Source: Fimbriimonas ginsengisoli
GTDB taxonomy: Bacteria > Armatimonadota > Fimbriimonadia > Fimbriimonadales > Fimbriimonadaceae
Direction of reading: 5' to 3'
Assembly (NCBI GenBank): GCA_016179045.1
Contig: JACOSL010000022.1
Location: forward strand, 1-64,000
Length of the DNA: 64,000 nucleotides
How positions within the stretch are numbered: the stretch's first letter is position 1; every line of letters starts with the position of its first letter. A program made the position numbers and the translations under genes. Below, piece by piece: positions 33,397-40,944 of this stretch. The notes under the pieces were generated by a model that made no database searches, was not told the DNA's origin, and worked only from the letters and a program-made list of their open reading frames with translations.

Positions 33397-36300
33397 ATGA
33401 CCGTCCGCGACCTGCGCGAGAAATACCTGGCGTTCTTTCAGTCGAAGCAGCACGATCTGTTTCCGTCGGGTTCGCTCGTCCCTTACGACGTGACCGGGCG
33501 GCTCGACGAGAGCCTGCTCTTCAACGGGGCGGGGATGGTGCAGTTCAAGCCCTATTTTAGGGGGGTGGTGAAGCCCAAGAACCCGCGCATCACGACGGTG
33601 CAGAAGTGCGTGCGCACGGGAGACATCGAGACGGCGGGCGACCTCACCCATCTCACATTTTTCGAGATGCTTGGCAATTTCTCGTTCGGCGACTATTTCA
33701 AAGACGTGGCGATCGCCTATTCTTGGGAGTTCATCACGGCGGCGGAGTGGCTAGGGCTCGATCCGAACCGAGTTGCGGTAACCGTGTTCGAGGAAGACGA
33801 CGAGGCCTACGGCGAGTGGGAGAAGCATTATCGGGCCGAAGGCATCGATCCGGCTTCGCGCATCTTCCGGTTGGGGGAGGAGACGAACTACTGGCCGGCG
33901 GGGGCGTTTTCGAGCGGCCCACCGGGTCCCTGCGGGCCGAATACGGAGATGTTCTACTGGACCTCGGGAGACGCTCCCTCTGGTTCGTATGGGAAGGAGC
34001 AGTTCGTGGCCGATGAGGCGGGCGGGAAGTGGCTGGAGTTCTGGAACGACGTGTTTATCCAGTTCGAGTGGCAAGGGTCGTTACGCAATCCCGAGCGGCC
34101 GGGCGATGGGTATGTGAAGGAGGGGATGCTGCCCCTGCCGTTCCAGAGCGTGGATACGGGGATGGGGCTGGAGCGGACGATCACGGTGCTGAACGGCAAG
34201 CGCGACATCTACGACAACGACGCGTTCGCGCCGATTCTGCGGAGGATCGAGGCGATCTTGGGTGGGTCATTCAAGTACGGTGCGGGCAACACGGTCTACG
34301 AGGAGACAGGCGGAGGCAGCCTACAGCCCTTTGCTGTCGTCCTGGATAGAGATTCCGCTGCGAGGGTTGTCGCCGATCACATCAGAACCGCAGCCTTTTG
34401 CATCGCCGACGGAATAATTCCGGGGAATGCAGGTCGCGGCTATGTTCTGCGCCGGCTGATCCGTCGAGCTGTGCTGAAAGGCCAGCGTGTGCTCGGATTC
34501 GCCCAGCCGTTCTCCCACGAAGTGTTCGAGGGCGTTATCGAGGCAATGGGCGGGTACTACAAAGAGCTTTCGGAGCGGCGCGACGTCATCGTGGAAACAT
34601 TGCGAAACGAAGAGGCGTTATTCCGGCGCACCGTTCACACCGGAGCCTCCATCCTGCGATCCCACATTGTCGACCTGGTGGCCGAGGCGGGGCTCAAAGA
34701 AGAGGGCAGTATGCTCCTCAGCAAGCCACTCCCGGTCAAGCCGCGTAAGTTGCCGGGCGTCGTCGCTTTCAAGCTCTACGACACCTTCGGATTTCCGCTC
34801 GAAGTCACCCAGGAGCTTTGCGCAGAGGCAGAGATCGAGGTCGACACCGAGGGCTACGAGAGAGCGATGCACGAGGCTCAGGAGCGATCACGCGGCGCAT
34901 CTGGCATGGATACGGTCTACACCTCAATTTCTGTAAAGGTGGCGATCGGCGAAGCGAGCGCGCTCGTCAAGGCAAACGACCCATCGGTCGCGGTCGACTC
35001 GCACCCGACGGCAACGCGGTTTTTAGGCTACGAATCGCTCGTGGCGAAGGCGCGAATCGTCGAGACGCGGCCCCAAGTGGACGGAGCGGGCCAGGCGACG
35101 GGCGAGTTGTTGCTCGCGCTCGACCAGACGCCGTTCTATGCCGAATCGGGCGGCCAGGTCAGCGACACGGGGGTGCTCATCGGCGACGGCTTCGAGCTGA
35201 AAGTGGTCAATCTCGCGCGGCACGACGGGGTGCTCGTGCATCGGGCCGAGCCCGTCGCGGGATCGTCCGGAACTCCTCCCCTTCAAGGAGGGGGAGGGCC
35301 TGTGAGTCCCGATCTGATCGGGACGAACAGGGGTGGAGGTTCTGATGGGGAGCACGGGCTAAAGCCCATGCCACCCGAAGTCGCCGCTTTGGTCGGCCAA
35401 GAGGTGCAAGCCCGGGTAGACGCTCCCCGCCGCCGAGCGACGCAGCGCAACCACACCGCGACCCACCTGCTTCACGCCGCGCTCCGCCAGGTGCTGGGCA
35501 AGCATGTGACCCAAGCGGGCTCGTACGTCGGTCCCGACCATCTGCGGTTCGACTTCACCCACGGCAAGGCGATGAGCCCTGCCGAGGTAGCGGAGGTCGA
35601 ACGCATCGTCAACGCCCAAGCGCTCGAGAACCTCGACGTGAAAACCTACCCCGATCTGCCGCTGGCGGAGGCCAAGGCGCGCGGGGCGATGGCGCTGTTC
35701 GGCGAGAAGTACGGCGAGGTCGTGCGGATGGTGGAGGTGGGCGATTTCAGCCGCGAACTGTGCGGCGGCACCCACGTTCGCACGACGGGCGAGATCGGGC
35801 TGTTCAAGATCAGGAGCGAGGGTAGCGCGGCGAGCGGGGTGCGGCGCATCGAGGCTCTGACCGGCGAAGAGGCCTATGCATGGGTGCTGGAAGCCGACCG
35901 GCGGTTGCATGAGGCGGCGGGCTTGCTCAAATCGAACCCGGCCGAGGTGGTGCACTCGCTTGGCGCGCTGCAAGAGGCGTTGAAGGAAGAGCGGCGGCGG
36001 CGCGAGCGGGCGGAGGCGGCCCTCGTGCGCGGAAGTGTTACTACGCAACACATCGCTGGAAAGGCGAGCATTGTGGCTGAAACCATTCTCGTGGGTGATG
36101 TGAAGCTCTGGACTCGCAAGTTCCAAGATCTCGACCCGAAGACGGTAGCCTCGGCGGTGGACGAGCGCGTTGCTTCCGATCCGAGCCTGGTCGCGCTGGC
36201 GGCGGTGGTGGCGGATGGCAAGGTGCAGATCATCTGCAAGGCGGGAGCAGGCGCCCTCGCCAAGGGCGTTCACGCGGGCCGCTTGGTGGGCGAAGTGGCC

Positions 36301-36423
36301 AAGATCTGCGGCGGCGGCGGCGGCGGCCGGCCCGATTTCGCCACCGCGGGCGGGCGCCTGCCCGAGAAGGTGGACGAGGCGCTGAAGGCGGCGGCCGGCG
36401 TCGTCCGATCTCAGATGGGCTGA
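33397..36423 (+). CDS. alaS: Alanyl-tRNA synthetase with extra internal segments
   Basis: A 1008-residue class II synthetase, about 120 residues longer than usual. Catalytic core: FNGAGMVQFKPYF, FFEMLGNFSFGDYFK (motif 2 region) and GRGYVLRRLIRRA (motif 3 region). Editing domain: HTATHLLHAAL, with CGGTH (about residue 789). C-terminal domain ends in a Gly-rich GGGGGGRPDFATAGG. ATG 33397 (MTVRDLREKY) is the family-like start; an in-frame start 51 nt earlier is rejected. Two insertions stand out: about 25-30 residues near 440-465, and residues 623-658 (35263-35370), where the DNA is a palindromic intergenic repeat read through in frame. It charges tRNA-Ala and deacylates mischarged tRNA. Confidence 0.96.
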   Translation: MTVRDLREKYLAFFQSKQHDLFPSGSLVPYDVTGRLDESLLFNGAGMVQFKPYFRGVVKPKNPRITTVQKCVRTGDIETAGDLTHLTFFEMLGNFSFGDYFKDVAIAYSWEFITAAEWLGLDPNRVAVTVFEEDDEAYGEWEKHYRAEGIDPASRIFRLGEETNYWPAGAFSSGPPGPCGPNTEMFYWTSGDAPSGSYGKEQFVADEAGGKWLEFWNDVFIQFEWQGSLRNPERPGDGYVKEGMLPLPFQSVDTGMGLERTITVLNGKRDIYDNDAFAPILRRIEAILGGSFKYGAGNTVYEETGGGSLQPFAVVLDRDSAARVVADHIRTAAFCIADGIIPGNAGRGYVLRRLIRRAVLKGQRVLGFAQPFSHEVFEGVIEAMGGYYKELSERRDVIVETLRNEEALFRRTVHTGASILRSHIVDLVAEAGLKEEGSMLLSKPLPVKPRKLPGVVAFKLYDTFGFPLEVTQELCAEAEIEVDTEGYERAMHEAQERSRGASGMDTVYTSISVKVAIGEASALVKANDPSVAVDSHPTATRFLGYESLVAKARIVETRPQVDGAGQATGELLLALDQTPFYAESGGQVSDTGVLIGDGFELKVVNLARHDGVLVHRAEPVAGSSGTPPLQGGGGPVSPDLIGTNRGGGSDGEHGLKPMPPEVAALVGQEVQARVDAPRRRATQRNHTATHLLHAALRQVLGKHVTQAGSYVGPDHLRFDFTHGKAMSPAEVAEVERIVNAQALENLDVKTYPDLPLAEAKARGAMALFGEKYGEVVRMVEVGDFSRELCGGTHVRTTGEIGLFKIRSEGSAASGVRRIEALTGEEAYAWVLEADRRLHEAAGLLKSNPAEVVHSLGALQEALKEERRRRERAEAALVRGSVTTQHIAGKASIVAETILVGDVKLWTRKFQDLDPKTVASAVDERVASDPSLVALAAVVADGKVQIICKAGAGALAKGVHAGRLVGEVAKICGGGGGGRPDFATAGGRLPEKVDEALKAAAGVVRSQMG
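35263..35370. repeat. Palindromic repeat inserted in frame within alaS
   Basis: A 108-nt (36-codon) segment containing an imperfect CTCCTCCCC...GGGGGAGG hairpin, GTCCCGAT-CTG-ATCGGGAC (35306-35324) and GGGCTAAAGCCC (35356-35367). The GTCCCGAT/ATCGGGAC arms are identical to those of the intergenic repeat at 8727-8745. The encoded peptide is Gly/Pro/Ser-rich. Confidence 0.75.
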
Positions 36424-36611
36424 CATCGCGTCTAGCCAGTCCCTTGCGCTTAACGCTCCACTCCACCGAGAGGGGGATCGCTTCTTCAGCTTGCGCGCCC
36501 TCTTTCGCGAATTGCATGTGAGCCTTCCCGATGCCCAGCCACCCGCCGGACCACCGGGGCAAGAGGCAGAGGGCAGCAGGTAGGCTTTGCCATCCCCCGC
36601 CCCGACGACGC
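36424..36611. other. Spacer between alaS and ftsE
   Basis: 188 nt with no supported gene. Contains TAGGCT at about 36571, which could be a -10 for ftsE, about 35 nt from its GTG. A minus-strand frame here reads plausible protein (EEAIPLSVEWSVKRKGL) but lacks context, so it is not called. Confidence 0.4.
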
Positions 36612-37316
36612 GTGAGCAATCCCGCCTCTCCTTATATCGTTTTCGAGAACGTCGAAGTCCGGTACTCGCCATTGGTGAGGGGGCTTTGCGGGGCCACGCT
36701 CCGGATCGAGCGCGGCGAGTTCGTGTTCTTCGTCGGGCGCACGGGGGCGGGCAAGAGCACCCTCCTGAAGCTGCTGACGCGAGAGGCCGCGCCCACGAGC
36801 GGAAAGGTCACGCTGGCGGGGATCGACCTAGGTCGGCTGCGAGAGCGCGAGATCCCCGCGCTTCGACGCCAGATGGGGATCATTCCCCAGGATTTCGCCC
36901 TCTTGCCGCGCAAGCGCGTCTGGGAGAACGTGGCTTACGCGATGCGCGCGGTGGGGGCTACTCGAAAGGAGGTACGGCGGCGAGTCCCTGCGATTCTCGA
37001 ACAGGTCAACATCGGGCACAGAGCGGACGCATTCCCGCATCAGCTCAGCGGCGGCGAGCAGCAGCGAGTGGCGATCGCGCGCGCCCTCATCAACGATCCT
37101 CCGCTCCTTCTCGCCGATGAGCCGACGGGGAACCTCGACCCCGAGCACTCGCTTGAAATCATGCAGATTCTCGCCCGGCTCAACGAGCGCGGCACGACTG
37201 TGCTCGTCGCCAGCCACGACGTGCTCACGGTGGCGAAAGTGAACCGCCGCATCGTGACGGTTGAGGGCGGGCAGGTGACGAGCGATTCGAAATCGGAGGC
37301 GCCCGCACGTGTTTGA
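36612..37316 (+). CDS. ftsE: Cell-division ABC transporter ATPase FtsE
   Basis: A 234-residue ABC ATPase from GTG 36612. Walker A GRTGAGKST (about 49-57), Q-loop IIPQDFALL, signature LSGGEQQR (about 145-152), Walker B LLLADEPTGNLD (about 168-179) and H-loop VLVASHD. The sequence VFENVEVRYSP at the start and the PHQLSGGEQQRVAIARALI segment are FtsE-like. FtsEX recruits or activates a periplasmic murein hydrolase at the septum. It overlaps ftsX by 8 bp, and a hydrolase-activator gene follows in the same operon, which supports FtsE over other ABC ATPases. Confidence 0.94.
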   Translation: MSNPASPYIVFENVEVRYSPLVRGLCGATLRIERGEFVFFVGRTGAGKSTLLKLLTREAAPTSGKVTLAGIDLGRLREREIPALRRQMGIIPQDFALLPRKRVWENVAYAMRAVGATRKEVRRRVPAILEQVNIGHRADAFPHQLSGGEQQRVAIARALINDPPLLLADEPTGNLDPEHSLEIMQILARLNERGTTVLVASHDVLTVAKVNRRIVTVEGGQVTSDSKSEAPARV

Positions 37317-38184
37317 CCGCCTAGAGTTTTTGTTTGGCGAGGCGACCATGGCCTTGCGGCGCAACGTGCTGATGGCGCTGGCCGCGATAACGACGGTGGC
37401 GGTCTCCCTGTTCTTGATCGGGGGGCTGGGATACGTGTATTTTCGGATCGACGAATATGCGCGCACCTTGCCGGGCAAGCAAGAGATGCGGGTCTTCCTG
37501 CGCTCGGGGGCGCCATATGCCCAGATCACGGAAACGGCCAAACAAATTCGGGCGATGCCGGGGGTGGCGAGCGCAGTTTGGATGCCCAAAGAGAAGGTTT
37601 GGGAGAAGGAGCGCCTGCAGCATCCCGACCTGACCGAAGGGATCGAGAACCCGTACCCGGATGCGTTCAAGGTGACGCTGAGCGATCTTTCCTCGGCGGG
37701 GAAAGTGGCGGGCGCGATTCGGGCGATGCCCGCTGTCGAGCCCGCGGGCGGGGTCGTCTATCTCGAGAAGGAGCTCGAATTCATCGACCAAGCGATGCGG
37801 GTGGTGCGCTGGCTGGGCTCGGTGTTCGGGTCGTTGCTTTTCGTTACGGGCGGGGTGCTGATCTACAACGCGATTCGGCTGACGATTCTCTCTCGGCGCG
37901 TCGAGGTGCGTATCATGCAGCTCGTTGGAGCGACGAGGCTGACGATCCGGGCGCCGTTCGTAATCGAGGGCATCGTGCAGGGGGCGCTCGGGGGAGCGCT
38001 CGCCGCCCTGATGGTACTGGCCAGCCATCAGGTCTTCGCCCGGTTCATCGAGAGCCTTAAGGCGGACGTGACTTCGCCTCCGTTTCCCCTGGGCCTCGCC
38101 TTGGCCGGGCTGAGCCTTGCGGGCGCTACGTACGGGTTGCTTTGCTCGGTGGTCGCCGTTCGCTCGCCGATGAGGCTGCAGTGA
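37309..38184 (+). CDS. ftsX: Cell-division permease-like protein FtsX
   Basis: A 291-residue protein with the FtsX topology: a TM helix near 20-45 (VLMALAAITTVAVSLFLIGGLGYVYF), an extracytoplasmic domain of about 120 residues (EMRVFLRSGAPYAQITETAKQI...), then three TM helices (about 170-195, 215-245, 260-285). No ATPase or transport motifs, as expected. It transmits FtsE ATPase cycles to a periplasmic murein hydrolase. Overlaps ftsE (8 bp) and the downstream M23 gene (GTGA, 4 bp). Confidence 0.94.
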   Translation: MFDRLEFLFGEATMALRRNVLMALAAITTVAVSLFLIGGLGYVYFRIDEYARTLPGKQEMRVFLRSGAPYAQITETAKQIRAMPGVASAVWMPKEKVWEKERLQHPDLTEGIENPYPDAFKVTLSDLSSAGKVAGAIRAMPAVEPAGGVVYLEKELEFIDQAMRVVRWLGSVFGSLLFVTGGVLIYNAIRLTILSRRVEVRIMQLVGATRLTIRAPFVIEGIVQGALGGALAALMVLASHQVFARFIESLKADVTSPPFPLGLALAGLSLAGATYGLLCSVVAVRSPMRLQ

Positions 38185-39332
38185 CGCGTCTGGCACGAGC
38201 GGGCTGTTTTGGGGTGGCACTGGCTTTAGGGCTGGGCGTTGCCGCTTCCGATCCCACTCAGAAGCCCCATTCCAAGCCAAAGCGGCCGCTTCACGATTTG
38301 CAAAGCGACCTGAGCCGGGTGCGCGCGCGCAAGCAAAGGGTGAGGGCGGAACTTCGGAAAACCAAGCGGAAGGCTTCGCTTGTGCTTACCGATCTCCACG
38401 CGGTCGATGCGCGGCTGAGCAAGCTCGAAGGCGATCTTGCGGACACAACCGATCGGCTCTCGACCTGCCGAAGCGACCAGCGGCAAGCGGCGAACGATCT
38501 GGCCGATACGACCAAGCAACTCGAAATGAGCCGCGAGCAGGTACGCACGAGGATGAGAAGGCTCTACATGCAAGGCGACGCCTCGTTCGTCAGCGCGCTC
38601 ATGGGTTCGACGAGCGTGGGCGATTTGGCCGCGCGCAAGTTCCTGTTCGAAAAGATTGCGGAGAAGGATCGCTCGGTTTTCGACGACTACCGGAAGCTTC
38701 GGGCCGAGCAGGCGCAAGAAAAGCGTCGCATCGACTCGCTAACCGATCGAACGGGCAGGCTGATGGCGATGCAGCAGAGCCAAGAGGTCGATCTCCAAGA
38801 CGCGCGGACGCAGAAGAAGCATTACCTGGGTGAGCTTCAAGGGCGTATGGGCGAGCTTCAGGAGCTTCTCGACCAATTCGAATCGGATGAGCGCGAGATC
38901 GCCGCCCAGATTCAGGGTTACACGGGGAAGGTGACCTTGCCTCCGTTCACCGGGCGACTCAGCGCGCCGATCCGGGCACGGCGGGGCAGCGGATTCGGCA
39001 TGCGCTATCACCCGATCCTACATATTTGGAGGCTGCACGCGGGGGTCGATTTCGGCGCGCCCACCGGCACGCCGATCAAGGCGGCGGCGGATGGGGTGGT
39101 GATCTCGGCGCGCACCATGCGCGGGTATGGCAACGTGGTCATCATCGACCACGGGGGCGGGCTTTCGACGGTGTACGCCCACTGCTCGCAGTTTGTGGTG
39201 ACGGGCGGGGAGCGGGTGCGGAGGGGCCAGACGATCGCGGCGGTGGGCTCGACCGGGCTTTCGACCGCGCCTCATCTGCATTTCGAGGTGCGGGTGAACG
39301 GGCATCCCGTGAATCCGGTCAACAGGCTTTAG
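38181..39332 (+). CDS. EnvC-like murein hydrolase activator / M23 peptidase
   Basis: A 383-residue secreted protein from GTG 38181. N-terminal signal (CFGVALALGLGVAA), a long coiled coil (about 35-245, Arg/Lys/Glu/Gln-rich: LHDLQSDLSRVRARKQ..., LADTTDRLSTC, RRIDSLTDRTGRLM) and a C-terminal M23/LytM domain. LytM metal ligands appear present: RLHAGVDFG (H-x3-D, about 285) and HLHFEVR (HxH, about 365), unlike the degenerate EnvC of E. coli, so it may be catalytic itself. Coupled to ftsX by a GTGA overlap; it should bind the FtsX periplasmic loop and split septal peptidoglycan. Confidence 0.92.
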   Translation: MTRLARAGCFGVALALGLGVAASDPTQKPHSKPKRPLHDLQSDLSRVRARKQRVRAELRKTKRKASLVLTDLHAVDARLSKLEGDLADTTDRLSTCRSDQRQAANDLADTTKQLEMSREQVRTRMRRLYMQGDASFVSALMGSTSVGDLAARKFLFEKIAEKDRSVFDDYRKLRAEQAQEKRRIDSLTDRTGRLMAMQQSQEVDLQDARTQKKHYLGELQGRMGELQELLDQFESDEREIAAQIQGYTGKVTLPPFTGRLSAPIRARRGSGFGMRYHPILHIWRLHAGVDFGAPTGTPIKAAADGVVISARTMRGYGNVVIIDHGGGLSTVYAHCSQFVVTGGERVRRGQTIAAVGSTGLSTAPHLHFEVRVNGHPVNPVNRL

Positions 39333-39558
39333 GGGGGTGTTGGAGCGGGTCTCGGCAAGAGCCCATGCAAGGGCGAGGCTATCGCGACATCCTTGGCTCC
39401 TCCAGCCCCAGGTGCCGAGGCTGGAGGAGGTGGTCCAGCGCGCGCCGCGTCTGAGTTGAGGATGTGCCTTCTATGTGATCGAGAACGAACTCACGAGGGC
39501 ATACCGCCGCGGACACCCACCCCCGCCCCCTCCCTGCTGTTGCGACCGGGGAGATGGG
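39333..39558. other. Spacer between envC-like gene and IS
   Basis: 226 nt. Holds the strong hairpin CCTCCAGCC (39399-39407)/GGCTGGAGG (39419-39427), a terminator candidate for the ftsEX operon without a U-tract. A C-rich arm at 39514-39535 mirrors a G-rich arm beyond the IS. No gene. Confidence 0.5.
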
Positions 39559-40694
39559 TGACAGATGTTCGGAGACATAGGTTACACATCTTTGTAGTCT
39601 CTGAGGTCGAGGGTGGCGATGGTCCGGGCGAAGAAGCGAACCTCGAGGAGGTGCTCGTCGAGCTGCTGTAGTGCGACCGACCATGCCTGGATCGTGCACT
39701 TTGCGCAGATCCCATCCCGAGTCGTATTCAGGTTCGCTCGGAATTGCGGGAAAGCCACGATCGGACGGTGTGTAGCGCTCAATTGGAGCCTGCATCGCAA
39801 GCGCCTCGTGGGGGCGCACATGGTTGTAGCAGTGGCGAAAGGCGTCGAAGGCCTCTTGGCATTCCAGCAGGGTGCGAAAGACCCTGCCTTGCAGCGCTTC
39901 GAGCTTCAAGGTGCGGTGGAAGCGCTCGAGCTTGCCTTGAGTTTGTGGATGGTAGGCGCGGCCGTGCCAGAGCTCGACCCCGAGCTTCGTCAGCCACACC
40001 CCAAGGGGCGTCAGGCCATGCTCGGCCTCAGAGCCCCAGGGAGGGCCGTTGTCGCACAGAATTGCCCACGGCAGGCCGTAGCGCTCGAACACCGCGGCGA
40101 GGCGCCCCTTGACGGTCTGGGTCTTTTCGTCCCCGCACGCCGCCACGCAAAGCGCATACCGCGAGCAGTCGTCGAGCATGGTCAGCGGGTGGCATCTTGC
40201 CTCCATGGTCGCAAAATGCCCTTTGAAGTCCATCTGCCAGAGCTGGTTGGGTTCGGGGTGCTCGAAGCGCTGCCAAGGGCCGGCCGGCATCGGCACGAGG
40301 CGCTGCACGCCGTTTCTTTTGAGGATTTGAACCATGGTGCTTGGGGCCGGGATCCCGCCCAGCCCTTGCCTGACAAGGTGGGAGCGCAGCTTGCGGGCGC
40401 CCCAACCCGGATGCTCGGCCGCTGCTCCCAGCACCGCCGCCTCCACTTCAGGAAGGGTCTTGTTCGGACTGGTCCTCGGCCTGCGGGAAAGGTCTTCCAA
40501 CTCCTGCCTCGATCGCCACTTGTATCCGGTCTTGCGGCTGACCCCAAAACGATGGCACAACAGGCGGAAGTTCACACCCTCTTTGCCCGCCATCGACACG
40601 AATTCAACTCGGCATTCTTTCACGGCTCGGTTATCCCAGGGCATGTGTTAACCATGTCCCCGAACAGGTGCAACCTATGTCTCCGGTCTATACA
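39559..40694 (-). mobile_element. IS481-type insertion sequence, probably inactive
   Basis: About 1.14 kb. The left end reads TGACAGATGTTC-GGAGACATAGGTT-ACAC. The right end, reverse-complemented, reads TGTATAGACC-GGAGACATAGGTT-GCAC, sharing 13 identical bases. A second related copy, TGTTCGGGGACATGGTTAACAC, lies just inside the right end (about 40645-40666), so true ends may instead be 39567 and 40666. No clear target-site duplication is seen. It carries one DDE transposase gene that is frameshifted near its 3' end. Confidence 0.75.
39582..40644 (-). pseudogene. IS481-family DDE transposase, frameshifted near the C-terminus
   Basis: From ATG 40644: N-terminal helix-turn-helix (VNFRLLCHRFGVSRKTGYKW), then the rve integrase core with D (LWQMDFKGHF), D (AILCDNGPPWGS) and E (HPQTQGKLERFHRTLKLE), all intact for about 315 residues. 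After LRKVHDPGMV (about 39680) the frame runs on uninterrupted but as meaningless sequence to 39379, past the IS end. The neighbouring frame supplies the expected end, VALQQLDEHLLEVRFFART..LDLRDYKDV, with TAA at 39582 inside the terminal repeat. One base must be removed at about 39676-39682. The C-terminal barrel also looks shorter than usual, suggesting a small deletion. Related elements depend on this domain, so activity is doubtful. Confidence 0.8.
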
Positions 40695-40760
40695 GAGGGA
40701 GGGGGTAGGGGGAGGGTGAAGAGTTGCGAGCCTGAATGTCGCCTCGTCACATTGGTCCAT

Positions 40761-40917
40761 AACCTCCGCCTGCCGCGGAGCACCACCCCCCGCTTCGGTT
40801 CCCTCAGCGGCCCCCGCCGTGTGGCAGGGGCTTAGTATTTTCTTTGACTCGCTCGCCCCGTCCCGGGTCTCGCTCACCGTTTTTGTCGTGGGACGCCATC
40901 CATGGCGTCCCCTGAGG
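40761..40917. repeat. Modular palindromic intergenic repeat, copy 2
   Basis: Matches copy 1 (8629-8785) block by block: ACCTCCGCC...GCGGAG, CCACCCCC.GCTTCGG, CCCGCCGTGTGGCAGGGG (identical), TATTTT.CTTT, CTCGCTCACCGTTT, GGGACGCCATCC. It lies just beyond the IS. Confidence 0.75.
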
Positions 40918-40944
40918 ACGGATGGTGGGCGCTTGGGGCGGCCA

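Larger units (their letters stand above)
39514..40717. repeat. Inverted repeat arms flanking the IS (interrupted palindrome)
   Basis: Left arm 39514-39535 (ending GCCCCCTCCCT) and right arm 40696-40717 (beginning AGGGAGGGGG) are near-perfect inverted copies of about 22 nt with roughly three mismatches. Without the IS they would form one hairpin with a loop of about 25 nt, like the CCCTCCCT/AGGGAGGG modules of the repeat family. Confidence 0.6.

Noticed and set aside
36230-36619. Minus-strand reading with EEAIPLSVEWSVKRKGL
   Set aside because: It looks protein-like for about 35 residues but runs antisense through alaS and has no start signal or partner; at most a remnant.
35359-36672. 437-residue minus-strand ORF opposite alaS
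   Set aside because: Shadow of alaS: Arg/Ala/His-rich composition from reverse reading of GC-rich codons, with no domain, while the plus strand encodes conserved AlaS motifs.
39379-39581. Extension of the transposase frame beyond the IS end
   Set aside because: Sequence past LRKVHDPGMV is Arg/Pro-rich and outside the terminal repeat; the adjacent frame gives the expected ending.
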